A stretch of 56,876 nucleotides of DNA from Rossellomorea arthrocnemi (GTDB lineage: Bacteria; Bacillota; Bacilli; Bacillales; Bacillaceae_B): NCBI RefSeq assembly GCF_904424705.1, contig NZ_CAJGBF010000022.1, positions 1-56,876 of the forward strand, read 5' to 3'. Of the stretch, positions 29,918 to 37,095 are shown one piece after another (positions within the stretch are counted from its first letter, which is position 1; the number at the start of each line of letters is the position of its first letter). The notes beneath the pieces were generated by a model. It ran no database searches. It was given only the letters and a program-made list of their open reading frames with translations, and was not told the DNA's origin. The position numbers and the translations under genes were made by a program.

Positions 29918-30454
29918 ATGAAAGCAACTGGTATTGTTCGTCGTATTGATGATTTAGGGCGTGTCGTCATTCCGAAAGAAATTCGCAGGACATTAAGGAT
30001 TCGTGAGGGAGATCCCCTGGAAATCTTCGTTGATCGTGACGGAGAAGTCATCTTAAAGAAATATTCCCCAATCAGTGAACTTGGTGACTTTGCTAAGGAA
30101 TATGGCGAAGCATTATACGACAGTTTGGGAAGTGCCGTGTTGATTTGTGATCGTGATGCTGTCATTGCCATCTCCGGCGCTTCGAAGAAAGAGTATCTAA
30201 ATAAGAACATCAGTGAACTCGTTGAGAAGGTAATGGATGACCGCACGTCTCTATTACACACTCAACAGGGACAAGCTGAGCTTGTCGAAGGACACGGTGA
30301 GGATCTTGCCTCCTACACGATTGCTCCGATTGTCGCAAATGGAGATCCTATTGGTGCTGTTGCGATTTTCTCAAAGGAACGTACAGTAGGCGAGGTGGAA
30401 CAAAAGGCAGTAGAAACGGCAGCTGGCTTTTTAGCAAGACAAATGGAGTCATAA
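29918..30454 (+). CDS. spoVT: Stage V sporulation regulator SpoVT
   Basis: Forespore transcription factor that tunes sigma-G genes. It is 178 residues long: an N-terminal AbrB-type swapped-hairpin domain (residues 1-50, GIVRRIDDLGRVVIPKEIRR) and a C-terminal GAF-like domain (about 55-178). It shares the AbrB fold with the abrB gene at 8472-8753. GTGAGGC lies before the ATG. Confidence 0.97.
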   Translation: MKATGIVRRIDDLGRVVIPKEIRRTLRIREGDPLEIFVDRDGEVILKKYSPISELGDFAKEYGEALYDSLGSAVLICDRDAVIAISGASKKEYLNKNISELVEKVMDDRTSLLHTQQGQAELVEGHGEDLASYTIAPIVANGDPIGAVAIFSKERTVGEVEQKAVETAAGFLARQMES

Positions 30455-30462
30455 CCTAAAGG

Positions 30463-30495
30463 AGTGGCATATAGCCGCTCTTCTTTTTTTTGCCG
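30463..30495 (+). terminator. spoVT terminator
   Basis: Stem GAGTGGC with GCCGCTC (one G-U), then a pyrimidine and T-run. Confidence 0.75.
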
Positions 30496-30610
30496 TCAAA
30501 CAGCCATTGGAGAAAACATACAACTCTTATGGTAAAATGACCAATACATAAATGATTCTTCTTTGTCTGCTCAGATTGAAAAAAGTGGAACAGAAAGGCA
30601 GGAAAACGGG

Positions 30611-32227
30611 TTGAGTAAGAAGTACTCTTCCAATCAATTTTTGAAAGGTGCCATGGTCTTAACAATTGCGGCATTGGTAACGAAGATCTTAAGTGCTGTC
30701 TATCGGGTGCCGTTTCAAAATATTGTTGGAGATATCGGGTTTTATATATATCAGCAGGTGTATCCGTTTTACGGAATTGCCATCGCGTTATCCACTTATG
30801 GATTCCCCGTGATCATTTCAAAGATGGTAGCAGAGAAGTTAGAAGAAGATGATGAGGAAGGCGCAAAGAAAGTGGCTGTGACCTCCTTCCTATTCCTCTG
30901 TCTCGTTGGAATGACATGGTTCCTCACCGTTTACTTTGGTGCCGGAGTGATCGCCCGTTGGATGGGAGATCCCCTGCTTAAGCCGTTAATCCAAGTAATT
31001 TCTTTATCGTTCCTATTGTTAGCTCCTCTCTCTGTCATCAGGGGATATTATCAAGGGAAAGAAGATATGGTGCCTACGGCTGTTTCACAAGTAACGGAAC
31101 AAGCGATCAGGGTCGCGACGATTCTCGTATTTTCAACCATCCTGGTATCAGAAGGATATTCCTTGTATATGACAGGGAACGGGGCACTGTTCGGATCGAT
31201 CACCGGGGGTCTTGGAGGGGTGCTTGTTCTCTTTTCCTTCGTAACTGCACGCAGGGAAAAATTATTTTCGCGTAAGTACCTGTCTTTGCCTGTTGGTTAT
31301 GTACATATCTGGTCCCGATTATTAAAGAATGGAACAGCCATTTGCGTAAGTGCCATGCTTCTGGTGTTATTCCAATTTGTTGACTCATTCAACGTCTACT
31401 CCCTTCTTTTATCATCAGGGATGGAAGCAGAAAGCGCGAAAACGTGGAAAGGGATCTATGACCGGGGACAGCCCTTTGTTCAGCTCGGAACCGTCGTGGC
31501 TACATCCCTTTCACTGACCATCGTTCCTTTGGTGACAAATGCCTATCTCAAAAGAAGAGATGCTTTAGTGAAGGAGTACAGCCAGCTGGCTCTTAAAATC
31601 AGCATTACCGTTGGGTTTGCTGCAACACTGGGGATCATCAACATCATGGTGCCAACCAATACGATGCTATTCGAGAATGCCCTCGGTTCCAAGGTCATAG
31701 CTGTATTTTGTCTATCGATTTTTTTCAGTTGTCTCATTCTGACGTTTTCTGGCATTTTTCAAGGAATCGGGAAGATTTATTACCCGGCATTCTGCATTTT
31801 AATGGGCATTATTGTGAAATACGTGGGCAATGTCTGTCTAATTCCTGTGATGGGAATCATGGGGGCATCCGTCTCGACTGTAGTCTCTTTAAGTTTAATC
31901 GCCATCATCATGGTGAGCTCTTTAAGAAGACGGTTTCCCATCCGTTTCCTTACACTCTCTTTTTATAAACCATTGCTGATGGGCGGGGTAGCCATGACAA
32001 TTGGATTACAGGGGCTGTTTTGGATTTATGCTACACTTTTAGATAAAGGAATGCCTGCTCGTCCGCTTTCCGTCCTTTTCTCATTAGGGGGCGTTTGTAT
32101 CGGAGGCCTCATTTTTCTTACCGTGTTTTTAAGAGGGAACGTACTCTCAAGAGAAGATATCAGCTTCTTGCCTTTTGGAAGTAAGTGGGTGTGGCTGATG
32201 AATAAAGTTCAGCCAAATAATAAGTAG
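30611..32227 (+). CDS. yabM: MOP-superfamily flippase-like membrane protein YabM
   Basis: A roughly 538-residue polytopic membrane protein of the polysaccharide-exporter/SpoVB-like group of the MOP superfamily, with about 14 predicted helices. FLKGAMVLTIAALVTKILSA and the RVPFQNIVGD motif are typical of SpoVB/MurJ-like proteins. The substrate is unknown; lipid-linked wall precursors are possible. The TTG at 30611 has AGGAAAACGG upstream and gives an N-terminus like B. subtilis YabM; a longer TTG start at 30563 has no ribosome site. yabN follows after 13 bases. Confidence 0.88.
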   Translation: MSKKYSSNQFLKGAMVLTIAALVTKILSAVYRVPFQNIVGDIGFYIYQQVYPFYGIAIALSTYGFPVIISKMVAEKLEEDDEEGAKKVAVTSFLFLCLVGMTWFLTVYFGAGVIARWMGDPLLKPLIQVISLSFLLLAPLSVIRGYYQGKEDMVPTAVSQVTEQAIRVATILVFSTILVSEGYSLYMTGNGALFGSITGGLGGVLVLFSFVTARREKLFSRKYLSLPVGYVHIWSRLLKNGTAICVSAMLLVLFQFVDSFNVYSLLLSSGMEAESAKTWKGIYDRGQPFVQLGTVVATSLSLTIVPLVTNAYLKRRDALVKEYSQLALKISITVGFAATLGIINIMVPTNTMLFENALGSKVIAVFCLSIFFSCLILTFSGIFQGIGKIYYPAFCILMGIIVKYVGNVCLIPVMGIMGASVSTVVSLSLIAIIMVSSLRRRFPIRFLTLSFYKPLLMGGVAMTIGLQGLFWIYATLLDKGMPARPLSVLFSLGGVCIGGLIFLTVFLRGNVLSREDISFLPFGSKWVWLMNKVQPNNK

Positions 32228-32240
32228 CGAGGAGATTCAC

Positions 32241-33701
32241 ATGAATACCATATTGATAGTCGGGTTAGGTGCAGGAGATATAGAACAACTGCCATTAGGA
32301 GTGTATAGACGGATTAAAAGCAGTACCCATCTTTATTTGAGGACAGATCAGCATCCCGTCGTAAAGGATTTAACAGCAGAAGGGATCATGTTTCATTCTT
32401 TCGATGCTGTATATGAAAAATATGATCAGTTCGATCTCGTATATGAAGAGATTGTCCGTGAATTGATTGCGGCTTCGGAACAGCATTCTATTGTATATGC
32501 CGTGCCGGGTCATCCATTGGTTGCTGAAAATGCTGTCCAACTGCTTCTGGATCTTCACAAAGAAGGAAAGATTCAGGTTGAGATCGGTGGGGGACAAAGC
32601 TTTATCGATGCTTTGTTTGCTTCCGTCGGAGCGGATCCGATTGATGGATTCCAACTTCTGGATGGGACCAGCTTAAAGCTTCAAGATATCCATATGAATC
32701 AACAGCTCATCATTGGACAGGTGTATGATGCCTTCATTGCTTCTGAAGTAAAGCTCACTCTAATGGAACTTTATCCTTATGATTATGAGGTCATGCTCGT
32801 AACGGCTGCGGGGAGCGGGGAAGAAAAGGTGGAGCGGATCCCGCTGGTGGAGCTTGACCGGGTTGCCGATCTCAGCAATTTGACAAGTCTCTATGTACCG
32901 GCTGTGAAAGAGATGGAATCCTCATTTAAGCAATATGCGACCTTAAGGGAAATCATCTCCACGCTGCGGGGACCGAATGGCTGTCCTTGGGACAAAGAAC
33001 AAACCCATCATTCCCTCAAAAAATATCTTCTTGAAGAAACGTATGAGTTATTGGAAGCCATCGAAGAAGAGGATATGGATCATATGGTTGAAGAACTGGG
33101 GGATGTCCTTCTTCAAGTCATGCTTCATGCGCAAATAGGCGAGGATGAGGGCATGTTCACCATGGAGGAAGTCATCGAAGGACTTGCGTCCAAAATGGTC
33201 CGAAGACACCCTCATGTGTTCGGGTCGGTTCAAGTGGAAAACACGGAACAAGTGAAAGCGAACTGGGAAGAAATCAAACGCAGCGAAAAACAGAACGAAA
33301 TAGAACCGATGCTTAAGAACGTGGCAAAAGGGATGCCGGCAATCCTGAAGGCGTATGAATACCAGAGAAAGGCTGCGAAAGTAGGTTTTGATTGGGCAGA
33401 CCCTAAAGGTGCATGGGAAAAAGTATGGGAAGAATTAAAGGAATTTGAAAGCGAAGTCGAGAATAATAGTGAACACGACATGAAAAAAGAATTTGGAGAT
33501 GTGTTATTCGCGCTTATTAACGTGGCAAGATTTTATAAAATTTTTCCCGAGGAAGCATTAGCCATGACAAATACAAAGTTTTACCGGCGTTTTTCCTTTG
33601 TAGAGGAGCAGGTCTTGAAATCAGGAAAGAGCTTTAAGGATTTTTCATTGGAAGAGTTAGACCAATTTTGGAACGAAGCGAAAAGTATGAATATCGAATA
33701 A
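32241..33701 (+). CDS. yabN: YabN: tetrapyrrole methylase-like domain fused to MazG
   Basis: A 486-residue fusion. The N-terminal part (about 1-220) looks like a SAM-dependent tetrapyrrole methylase (VGLGAGDIEQLPLG, YAVPGHPLVAE). The C-terminal part (about 230-486) is a MazG nucleoside triphosphate pyrophosphatase with the repeated EExxE/ExxD metal motifs (EETYELLEAIEEEDM, EELGDVLLQVMLHA, EFGDVLFALINVARF). MazG enzymes hydrolyse non-canonical NTPs. GCGAGGAG precedes the ATG. The role of the methylase part is unknown. Confidence 0.93.
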   Translation: MNTILIVGLGAGDIEQLPLGVYRRIKSSTHLYLRTDQHPVVKDLTAEGIMFHSFDAVYEKYDQFDLVYEEIVRELIAASEQHSIVYAVPGHPLVAENAVQLLLDLHKEGKIQVEIGGGQSFIDALFASVGADPIDGFQLLDGTSLKLQDIHMNQQLIIGQVYDAFIASEVKLTLMELYPYDYEVMLVTAAGSGEEKVERIPLVELDRVADLSNLTSLYVPAVKEMESSFKQYATLREIISTLRGPNGCPWDKEQTHHSLKKYLLEETYELLEAIEEEDMDHMVEELGDVLLQVMLHAQIGEDEGMFTMEEVIEGLASKMVRRHPHVFGSVQVENTEQVKANWEEIKRSEKQNEIEPMLKNVAKGMPAILKAYEYQRKAAKVGFDWADPKGAWEKVWEELKEFESEVENNSEHDMKKEFGDVLFALINVARFYKIFPEEALAMTNTKFYRRFSFVEEQVLKSGKSFKDFSLEELDQFWNEAKSMNIE

Positions 33702-33714
33702 GGGGGAATGTACA

Positions 33715-33990
33715 ATGGTATCCATGAGATTAGATAAATTTTTGAAAGTATCCAGGCTCATTAAAAGGAGAACCCTGGCCAAAGAAATTGCCGATCAGGG
33801 ACGTATTACAGTGAACGGACTGCAGGCGAAAGCGAGTTCCAATGTAAAGGTCGGGGATGAACTGAGCGTAAGGTTTGGCCAAAAGATTATGAGGGTAAAG
33901 ATAGAAAGGCTTCTTGAAACAACCAAAAAAGAAGAAGCGAGCGGACTTTATTCCGTCCTTTCAGAGGAAAGGGTTGAAGAAACGGAGTAA
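33715..33990 (+). CDS. rqcP: RqcP (YabO), ribosome quality control S4 protein
   Basis: A 91-residue S4-domain RNA-binding protein that works with RqcH in adding alanine tails to stalled nascent chains on the 50S subunit. MRLDKFLKVSRLIKRRTLAK and the VGDELSVRFGQK part are typical. The start at 33715 is chosen because AGGGGG lies 8 bases upstream; B. subtilis aligns from the second Met at 33724. Confidence 0.95.
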   Translation: MVSMRLDKFLKVSRLIKRRTLAKEIADQGRITVNGLQAKASSNVKVGDELSVRFGQKIMRVKIERLLETTKKEEASGLYSVLSEERVEETE

Positions 33991-34088
33991 GGATTACATA
34001 GCTTTTAGGTCTGATATTTGGTTCTATTTTTCCCCTGAACACATAAATATAGTACAAAGCTTGTACTATGGGAATGTGAGGGATGGAT

Positions 34089-34391
34089 ATGAATCAATAT
34101 TATGATGGAAACAAAGATAAAACGACCTACCAAGAACATGACGTGATGATGAGGGGACGCAAGATTCTCGACATTACAGGAGTGAAACAGGTGGAAAGCT
34201 TTGATAACGAAGAGTTTCTCCTCGAAACCGTCATGGGATTTCTCTCTGTCAGGGGCCAGAATCTTCAAATGAAAAATCTGGACGTGGATAAAGGCATCGT
34301 CTCTATAAAAGGAAAGGTGTTCGATCTCGTTTACCTGGATGAACAAAATGGGGAGAAGGCTAAAGGCTTCTTTAGCAAGCTGTTTCGATGA
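34089..34391 (+). CDS. yabP: Sporulation protein YabP
   Basis: A 100-residue protein of the YabP/YqfC family, needed in the mother cell for normal spore formation. The conserved VMMRGRKILDITGVKQVESFDNEEF block is present. The start is 34089 with GAGGG at 34078-34082; the ATG at 34083 is too near that site. It overlaps yabQ by 4 bases. No convincing sigma-E promoter was identified upstream. Confidence 0.92.
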   Translation: MNQYYDGNKDKTTYQEHDVMMRGRKILDITGVKQVESFDNEEFLLETVMGFLSVRGQNLQMKNLDVDKGIVSIKGKVFDLVYLDEQNGEKAKGFFSKLFR

Positions 34392-35041
34392 CCCTCTCGA
34401 CCCAGTTCTATACCATGCTTTCCATGATCGGCATGGGAGCATTATTTGGTGCGGCACTCGACACGTACTCCCGGTTCTTAAACCGATCCGAAAGAAAACG
34501 GTGGCTCGTATTCATAAATGACATCATGTTTTGGGTCTTACAGGCCCTTTCGATTTTTTATATATTATTCATCGTTAATTTTGGTGAGATCCGCTTTTAT
34601 ATTTTTCTAGCATTGTTGTGCGGATTTGCCGGATACCAGGCGCTGATTAAGCAACATTATCTTGCCTTTCTCGAACGACTGATTCTGTTTTTTATTTCCC
34701 TATATAATTTCGGTGTGAAAATGGTGAAGAATTTGATTTATTCACCGATAAAATGGATGATTGTGCTTCTGATTACGATTGTATTGTCTATAGGAAAAGG
34801 GCTTTTATCCGTCATTTTATTCCTTTTAAAGGTAATCTTGAAGGTGGTGCAATGGGCGTTTAAGCTCATATTCACACCAATATGGTGGATATTGAAGGGT
34901 ATTTGGAATTTATTGCCGAAAAATCTTACAAAAAGAGTCGAGAAGTTATATAATAAAATGGCAGGAATTTTTAAAGAGTACATCAAAAAAGTATATAGAG
35001 TGGTAGAAAAGTTCAAAAAGAAACCAAAAGACCAAGAATAG
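34388..35041 (+). CDS. yabQ: Spore cortex biosynthesis protein YabQ
   Basis: A 217-residue membrane protein needed for cortex formation, made in the mother cell. Four or more hydrophobic segments lie in the first 165 residues (MLSMIGMGALFGAALDTYSR, then ALSIFYILFIV, IFLALLCGFAGY). The C-terminus is very basic and probably cytosolic. The start overlaps the yabP stop (ATGA), so translation is coupled. Confidence 0.93.
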   Translation: MTLSTQFYTMLSMIGMGALFGAALDTYSRFLNRSERKRWLVFINDIMFWVLQALSIFYILFIVNFGEIRFYIFLALLCGFAGYQALIKQHYLAFLERLILFFISLYNFGVKMVKNLIYSPIKWMIVLLITIVLSIGKGLLSVILFLLKVILKVVQWAFKLIFTPIWWILKGIWNLLPKNLTKRVEKLYNKMAGIFKEYIKKVYRVVEKFKKKPKDQE

Positions 35042-35084
35042 GGCTTAAGGCTTCGCCACTCCATATTGTAAAGGAGGTATGGGA

Positions 35085-35474
35085 ATGAGTAAGAACGTGA
35101 CACCAATGGAAAATGAATATGCCCGTCATCAGGAGCATATGCATAAATCTTCTTCAAAGAGAAGAAAGCGTTTGGTCCGTCGATTAGCCGTTTTATTTGT
35201 GTTAGTTTTGGCAATTAGTGGATTTTTAATCTCGACCCTCATTTCCAGAGCCCAGGTTTTAGAAGATAAACAAACGGAAAAAGCACAATTAGAAAAAAAG
35301 TTGGAACACCTGAAAGATAAGCAATCTGCCTTGGAAGAAGAGATTGTGAAGCTTAATGATGATGAATATATAGCCAAACTGGCGCGCCGGGATTACTTTT
35401 TATCAGATGAAGGTGAGATTATTTTTAACATACCTGAACCAGATAAAGAGAAAGAAGAAGAGGTGTCTTATTGA
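35085..35474 (+). CDS. divIC: Cell division protein DivIC
   Basis: A 129-residue bitopic division protein that joins FtsL and DivIB at the septum. A basic cytosolic N-terminus (about 35 residues) is followed by one membrane helix (LAVLFVLVLAISGFLIS) and an outer coiled coil (KAQLEKKLEHLKDKQSALEE) ending with an acidic tail. The start at 35085 has AAGGAGG 7 bases upstream; an ATG at 35079 is too close. Confidence 0.95.
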   Translation: MSKNVTPMENEYARHQEHMHKSSSKRRKRLVRRLAVLFVLVLAISGFLISTLISRAQVLEDKQTEKAQLEKKLEHLKDKQSALEEEIVKLNDDEYIAKLARRDYFLSDEGEIIFNIPEPDKEKEEEVSY

Positions 35475-35488
35475 CACTCTTTTTTTTA
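35457..35488 (+). terminator. divIC terminator
   Basis: Stem AAGAGGTGTC with GACACTCTT, then T7, overlapping the divIC stop codon. Confidence 0.8.
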
Positions 35489-35500
35489 ATTGGCTATAAT
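35471..35500 (+). promoter_or_regulatory. sigma-A promoter of yabR
   Basis: TTGACA (35471-35476), 18 bases, TATAAT (35495-35500). The -35 sits inside the divIC terminator stem. Confidence 0.65.
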
Positions 35501-35548
35501 ATATAATAAGGTTTATCTTTTATAATTTTAAGGAGGAGCATTTCTTTT

Positions 35549-35974
35549 ATGTCAATCGAAGTAGGCAGCAAGTTACAGGGTAAGGTAACAGGTATTACAA
35601 ATTTTGGAGCGTTCGTGGAATTATCGGAAGGTTCAACAGGTTTAGTTCACATTAGTGAAGTTGCAGACAACTATGTTAAGGATATTAACGAACACCTTAA
35701 AGTCGGCGACGAAGTAACGGTTAAGGTTATTAATGTTGAGAAAGATGGCAAGATCGGTTTATCCATCCGTAAAGCGAAAGATCAACCACAACGCCCGCAG
35801 CGCCCTCAGCGTCCTCAGCGCCCGCGTAGTAATAATAAACCGAACGACACTCGCACGAAAGAGAGTTTTGAACAAAAGATGGCACGTTTCTTGAAAGACA
35901 GTGAAGATCGTTTATCATCTTTAAAGAAGAACACTGAGTCTCGTCGTGGTGGAAAAGGGGCGAAAAAAGGTTAA
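35549..35974 (+). CDS. yabR: S1-domain RNA-binding protein YabR
   Basis: A 141-residue protein. The N-terminal S1 domain (about 5-75) has GKVTGITNFGAFVEL and TGLVHISEVA. A Pro/Gln/Arg run follows (QRPQRPQRPQRP) and then a basic tail. It resembles the polynucleotide-phosphorylase S1 part. The target is unknown. AAGGAGGAG lies before the ATG. In B. subtilis the same position holds yabR. Confidence 0.93.
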   Translation: MSIEVGSKLQGKVTGITNFGAFVELSEGSTGLVHISEVADNYVKDINEHLKVGDEVTVKVINVEKDGKIGLSIRKAKDQPQRPQRPQRPQRPRSNNKPNDTRTKESFEQKMARFLKDSEDRLSSLKKNTESRRGGKGAKKG

Positions 35975-36013
35975 CTTGCTGTCTATTAACTCATATAGCA
36001 GGTTTTGAACGGG

Positions 36014-36053
36014 AAACAGGCATACTCATTTTGATGAGTATGCCTGTTTTTTT
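36014..36053 (+). terminator. yabR terminator
   Basis: Perfect 16-bp stem AAACAGGCATACTCAT with ATGAGTATGCCTGTTT, then T-run. Confidence 0.92.
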
Positions 36054-36130
36054 ATTGGATAGAAACAAAGGAGATGTTCACGCCTGTATCGAATAGATAG
36101 GGATAAATATCTTTGTTGGAGGCAGGATGT

Positions 36131-36601
36131 ATGCAAAAAGATCAAATCATCGATCATCATGAATCGTTTAAAGTGTGGTTGGAAGAGTTGAAGCTGATCA
36201 ATGAACAGGAATGGCTTAAGCCAATGGAGGAGGGTAAATGGTCGATTGCTGCCAATGTCTCTCACATGATTAAATGGGATCAATATTCCCTAAGAGAGAT
36301 CCTTCCTATTGTTTCAGAAGGAGCAGAGCTTCCTCCTTTTCCGGATTTTCAGGAATTTAATAGTGAAGCTGAAGAATATGCCCACGGTGTGGTAAAGCAG
36401 AGGGCCTTGATCGAAGAAGGTATTAAAACAAGGGATGAGATCATTACGTATGTAAAAAGCCTTTCGGAAGATGATTTCGGGCAGGCGTTTAAAGTCGGAG
36501 ATCAAAGCTTCACCCTTGAAGAATTTTTTGAAGATTTCATTGGTCACGATAAACACCATCAGGAGCAGATTGAAGAAGTGGTGTCCTCAGAAAAGGTTTG
36601 A
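36131..36601 (+). CDS. DinB-like domain protein
   Basis: A 156-residue protein that looks like a DinB/YfiT-type four-helix bundle. ANVSHMIKWDQYSLRE and the C-terminal GHDKHHQEQIEEV give the usual His ligand pattern of this metal-binding fold. The activity is unknown; some relatives are thiol transferases. GGAGG at 36118-36122 supports the ATG at 36131. It sits alone between the yabR and tRNA units, where B. subtilis has only tRNAs, so it may have been added. Confidence 0.7.
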   Translation: MQKDQIIDHHESFKVWLEELKLINEQEWLKPMEEGKWSIAANVSHMIKWDQYSLREILPIVSEGAELPPFPDFQEFNSEAEEYAHGVVKQRALIEEGIKTRDEIITYVKSLSEDDFGQAFKVGDQSFTLEEFFEDFIGHDKHHQEQIEEVVSSEKV

Positions 36602-36614
36602 AAATAGACAAAAC

Positions 36615-36645
36615 AAAAAAGACTATCATCTTGATAGTCTTTTTT
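36615..36645. terminator. Bidirectional terminator of DinB-like gene and tRNAs
   Basis: Stem GACTATCA with TGATAGTC flanked by A6 and T6, so it works on both strands, ending the plus-strand gene and the minus-strand tRNA operon. Confidence 0.9.
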
Positions 36646-36648
36646 CTA

Positions 36649-36720
36649 TGACCCGTACGGGATTCGAACCCGTGTTACCGCCGTGAAAGGGCGGTGTCTT
36701 AACCGCTTGACCAACGGGCC
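36649..36720 (-). tRNA. tRNA-Glu (TTC)
   Basis: A 72-base cloverleaf on the minus strand, with acceptor arm GGCCCGT/ACGGGTC, anticodon arm CCGCC-CTTTCAC-GGCGG (anticodon TTC), and TpsiC GGTTCGAATCC. CCA is not encoded. Confidence 0.95.
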
Positions 36721-36729
36721 GGAACAATA

Positions 36730-36806
36730 TGGTAGCGGCGGAGGGGATCGAACCCCCGACCTCACGGGTATGAACCGTACGCTCTAGCCAGCTGAGCTAC
36801 ACCGCC
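36730..36806 (-). tRNA. tRNA-Met (CAT), elongator type
   Basis: A 77-base minus-strand cloverleaf with anticodon loop TTCATAC and encoded CCA. The sequence starts GGCGGTGTAGCTCAG, unlike the initiator form. CAT could also be a modified Ile tRNA, but the position matches the Met tRNA of B. subtilis. Confidence 0.93.
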
Positions 36807-36838
36807 ATATCAATAGGTGCCTTTTTGGCACAAAATCT

Positions 36839-36867
36839 ATGATACCTAGAAAGAATTATCTTGTCAA
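36839..36867 (-). promoter_or_regulatory. tRNA operon promoter
   Basis: On the minus strand: TTGACA (36867-36862), 17 bases, TATCAT (36844-36839). It drives both tRNAs, head-on to all neighbouring genes. Confidence 0.8.
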
Positions 36868-36998
36868 TATGGCAGAGTAAAGATTTTGTCAGAATTCCCT
36901 TAAGTGTGCTGACATAAGTGTTTGAAAGAAAAAAACAGATAATCCCGGGTCCGGGCAATTGAAATATTCTGAATATTTTACCGGAAACGATAGAAAGC

Positions 36999-37005
36999 CG
37001 TCGAA
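36999..37005. promoter_or_regulatory. Candidate Spo0A box upstream of spoIIE
   Basis: CGTCGAA differs by one base from TGTCGAA. It lies 27 bases before the spoIIE -35, as expected for Spo0A activation. The -35 itself (TTTGACA) also resembles an 0A box. Confidence 0.45.
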
Positions 37006-37031
37006 ACTTTCTTGGGATGTATTCCCTCATT

Positions 37032-37064
37032 TTGACAAAGTTTTAAGCTTGTACCATTTATACT
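37032..37064 (+). promoter_or_regulatory. Spo0A-dependent type spoIIE promoter
   Basis: TTGACA (37032-37037), 21-base spacer, TATACT (37059-37064). The long spacer is a feature of the B. subtilis spoIIE and spoIIG promoters that need Spo0A with sigma-A. Confidence 0.8.
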
Positions 37065-37095
37065 GAACAAAAAAGAAATGGGGAGTGTTTCATAC

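Noticed and set aside
33991..34082. sigma-E promoter for yabP
   Set aside because: GATATTT and CATAAATA resemble the two boxes, but the spacing (23) is far from the usual 13-15.
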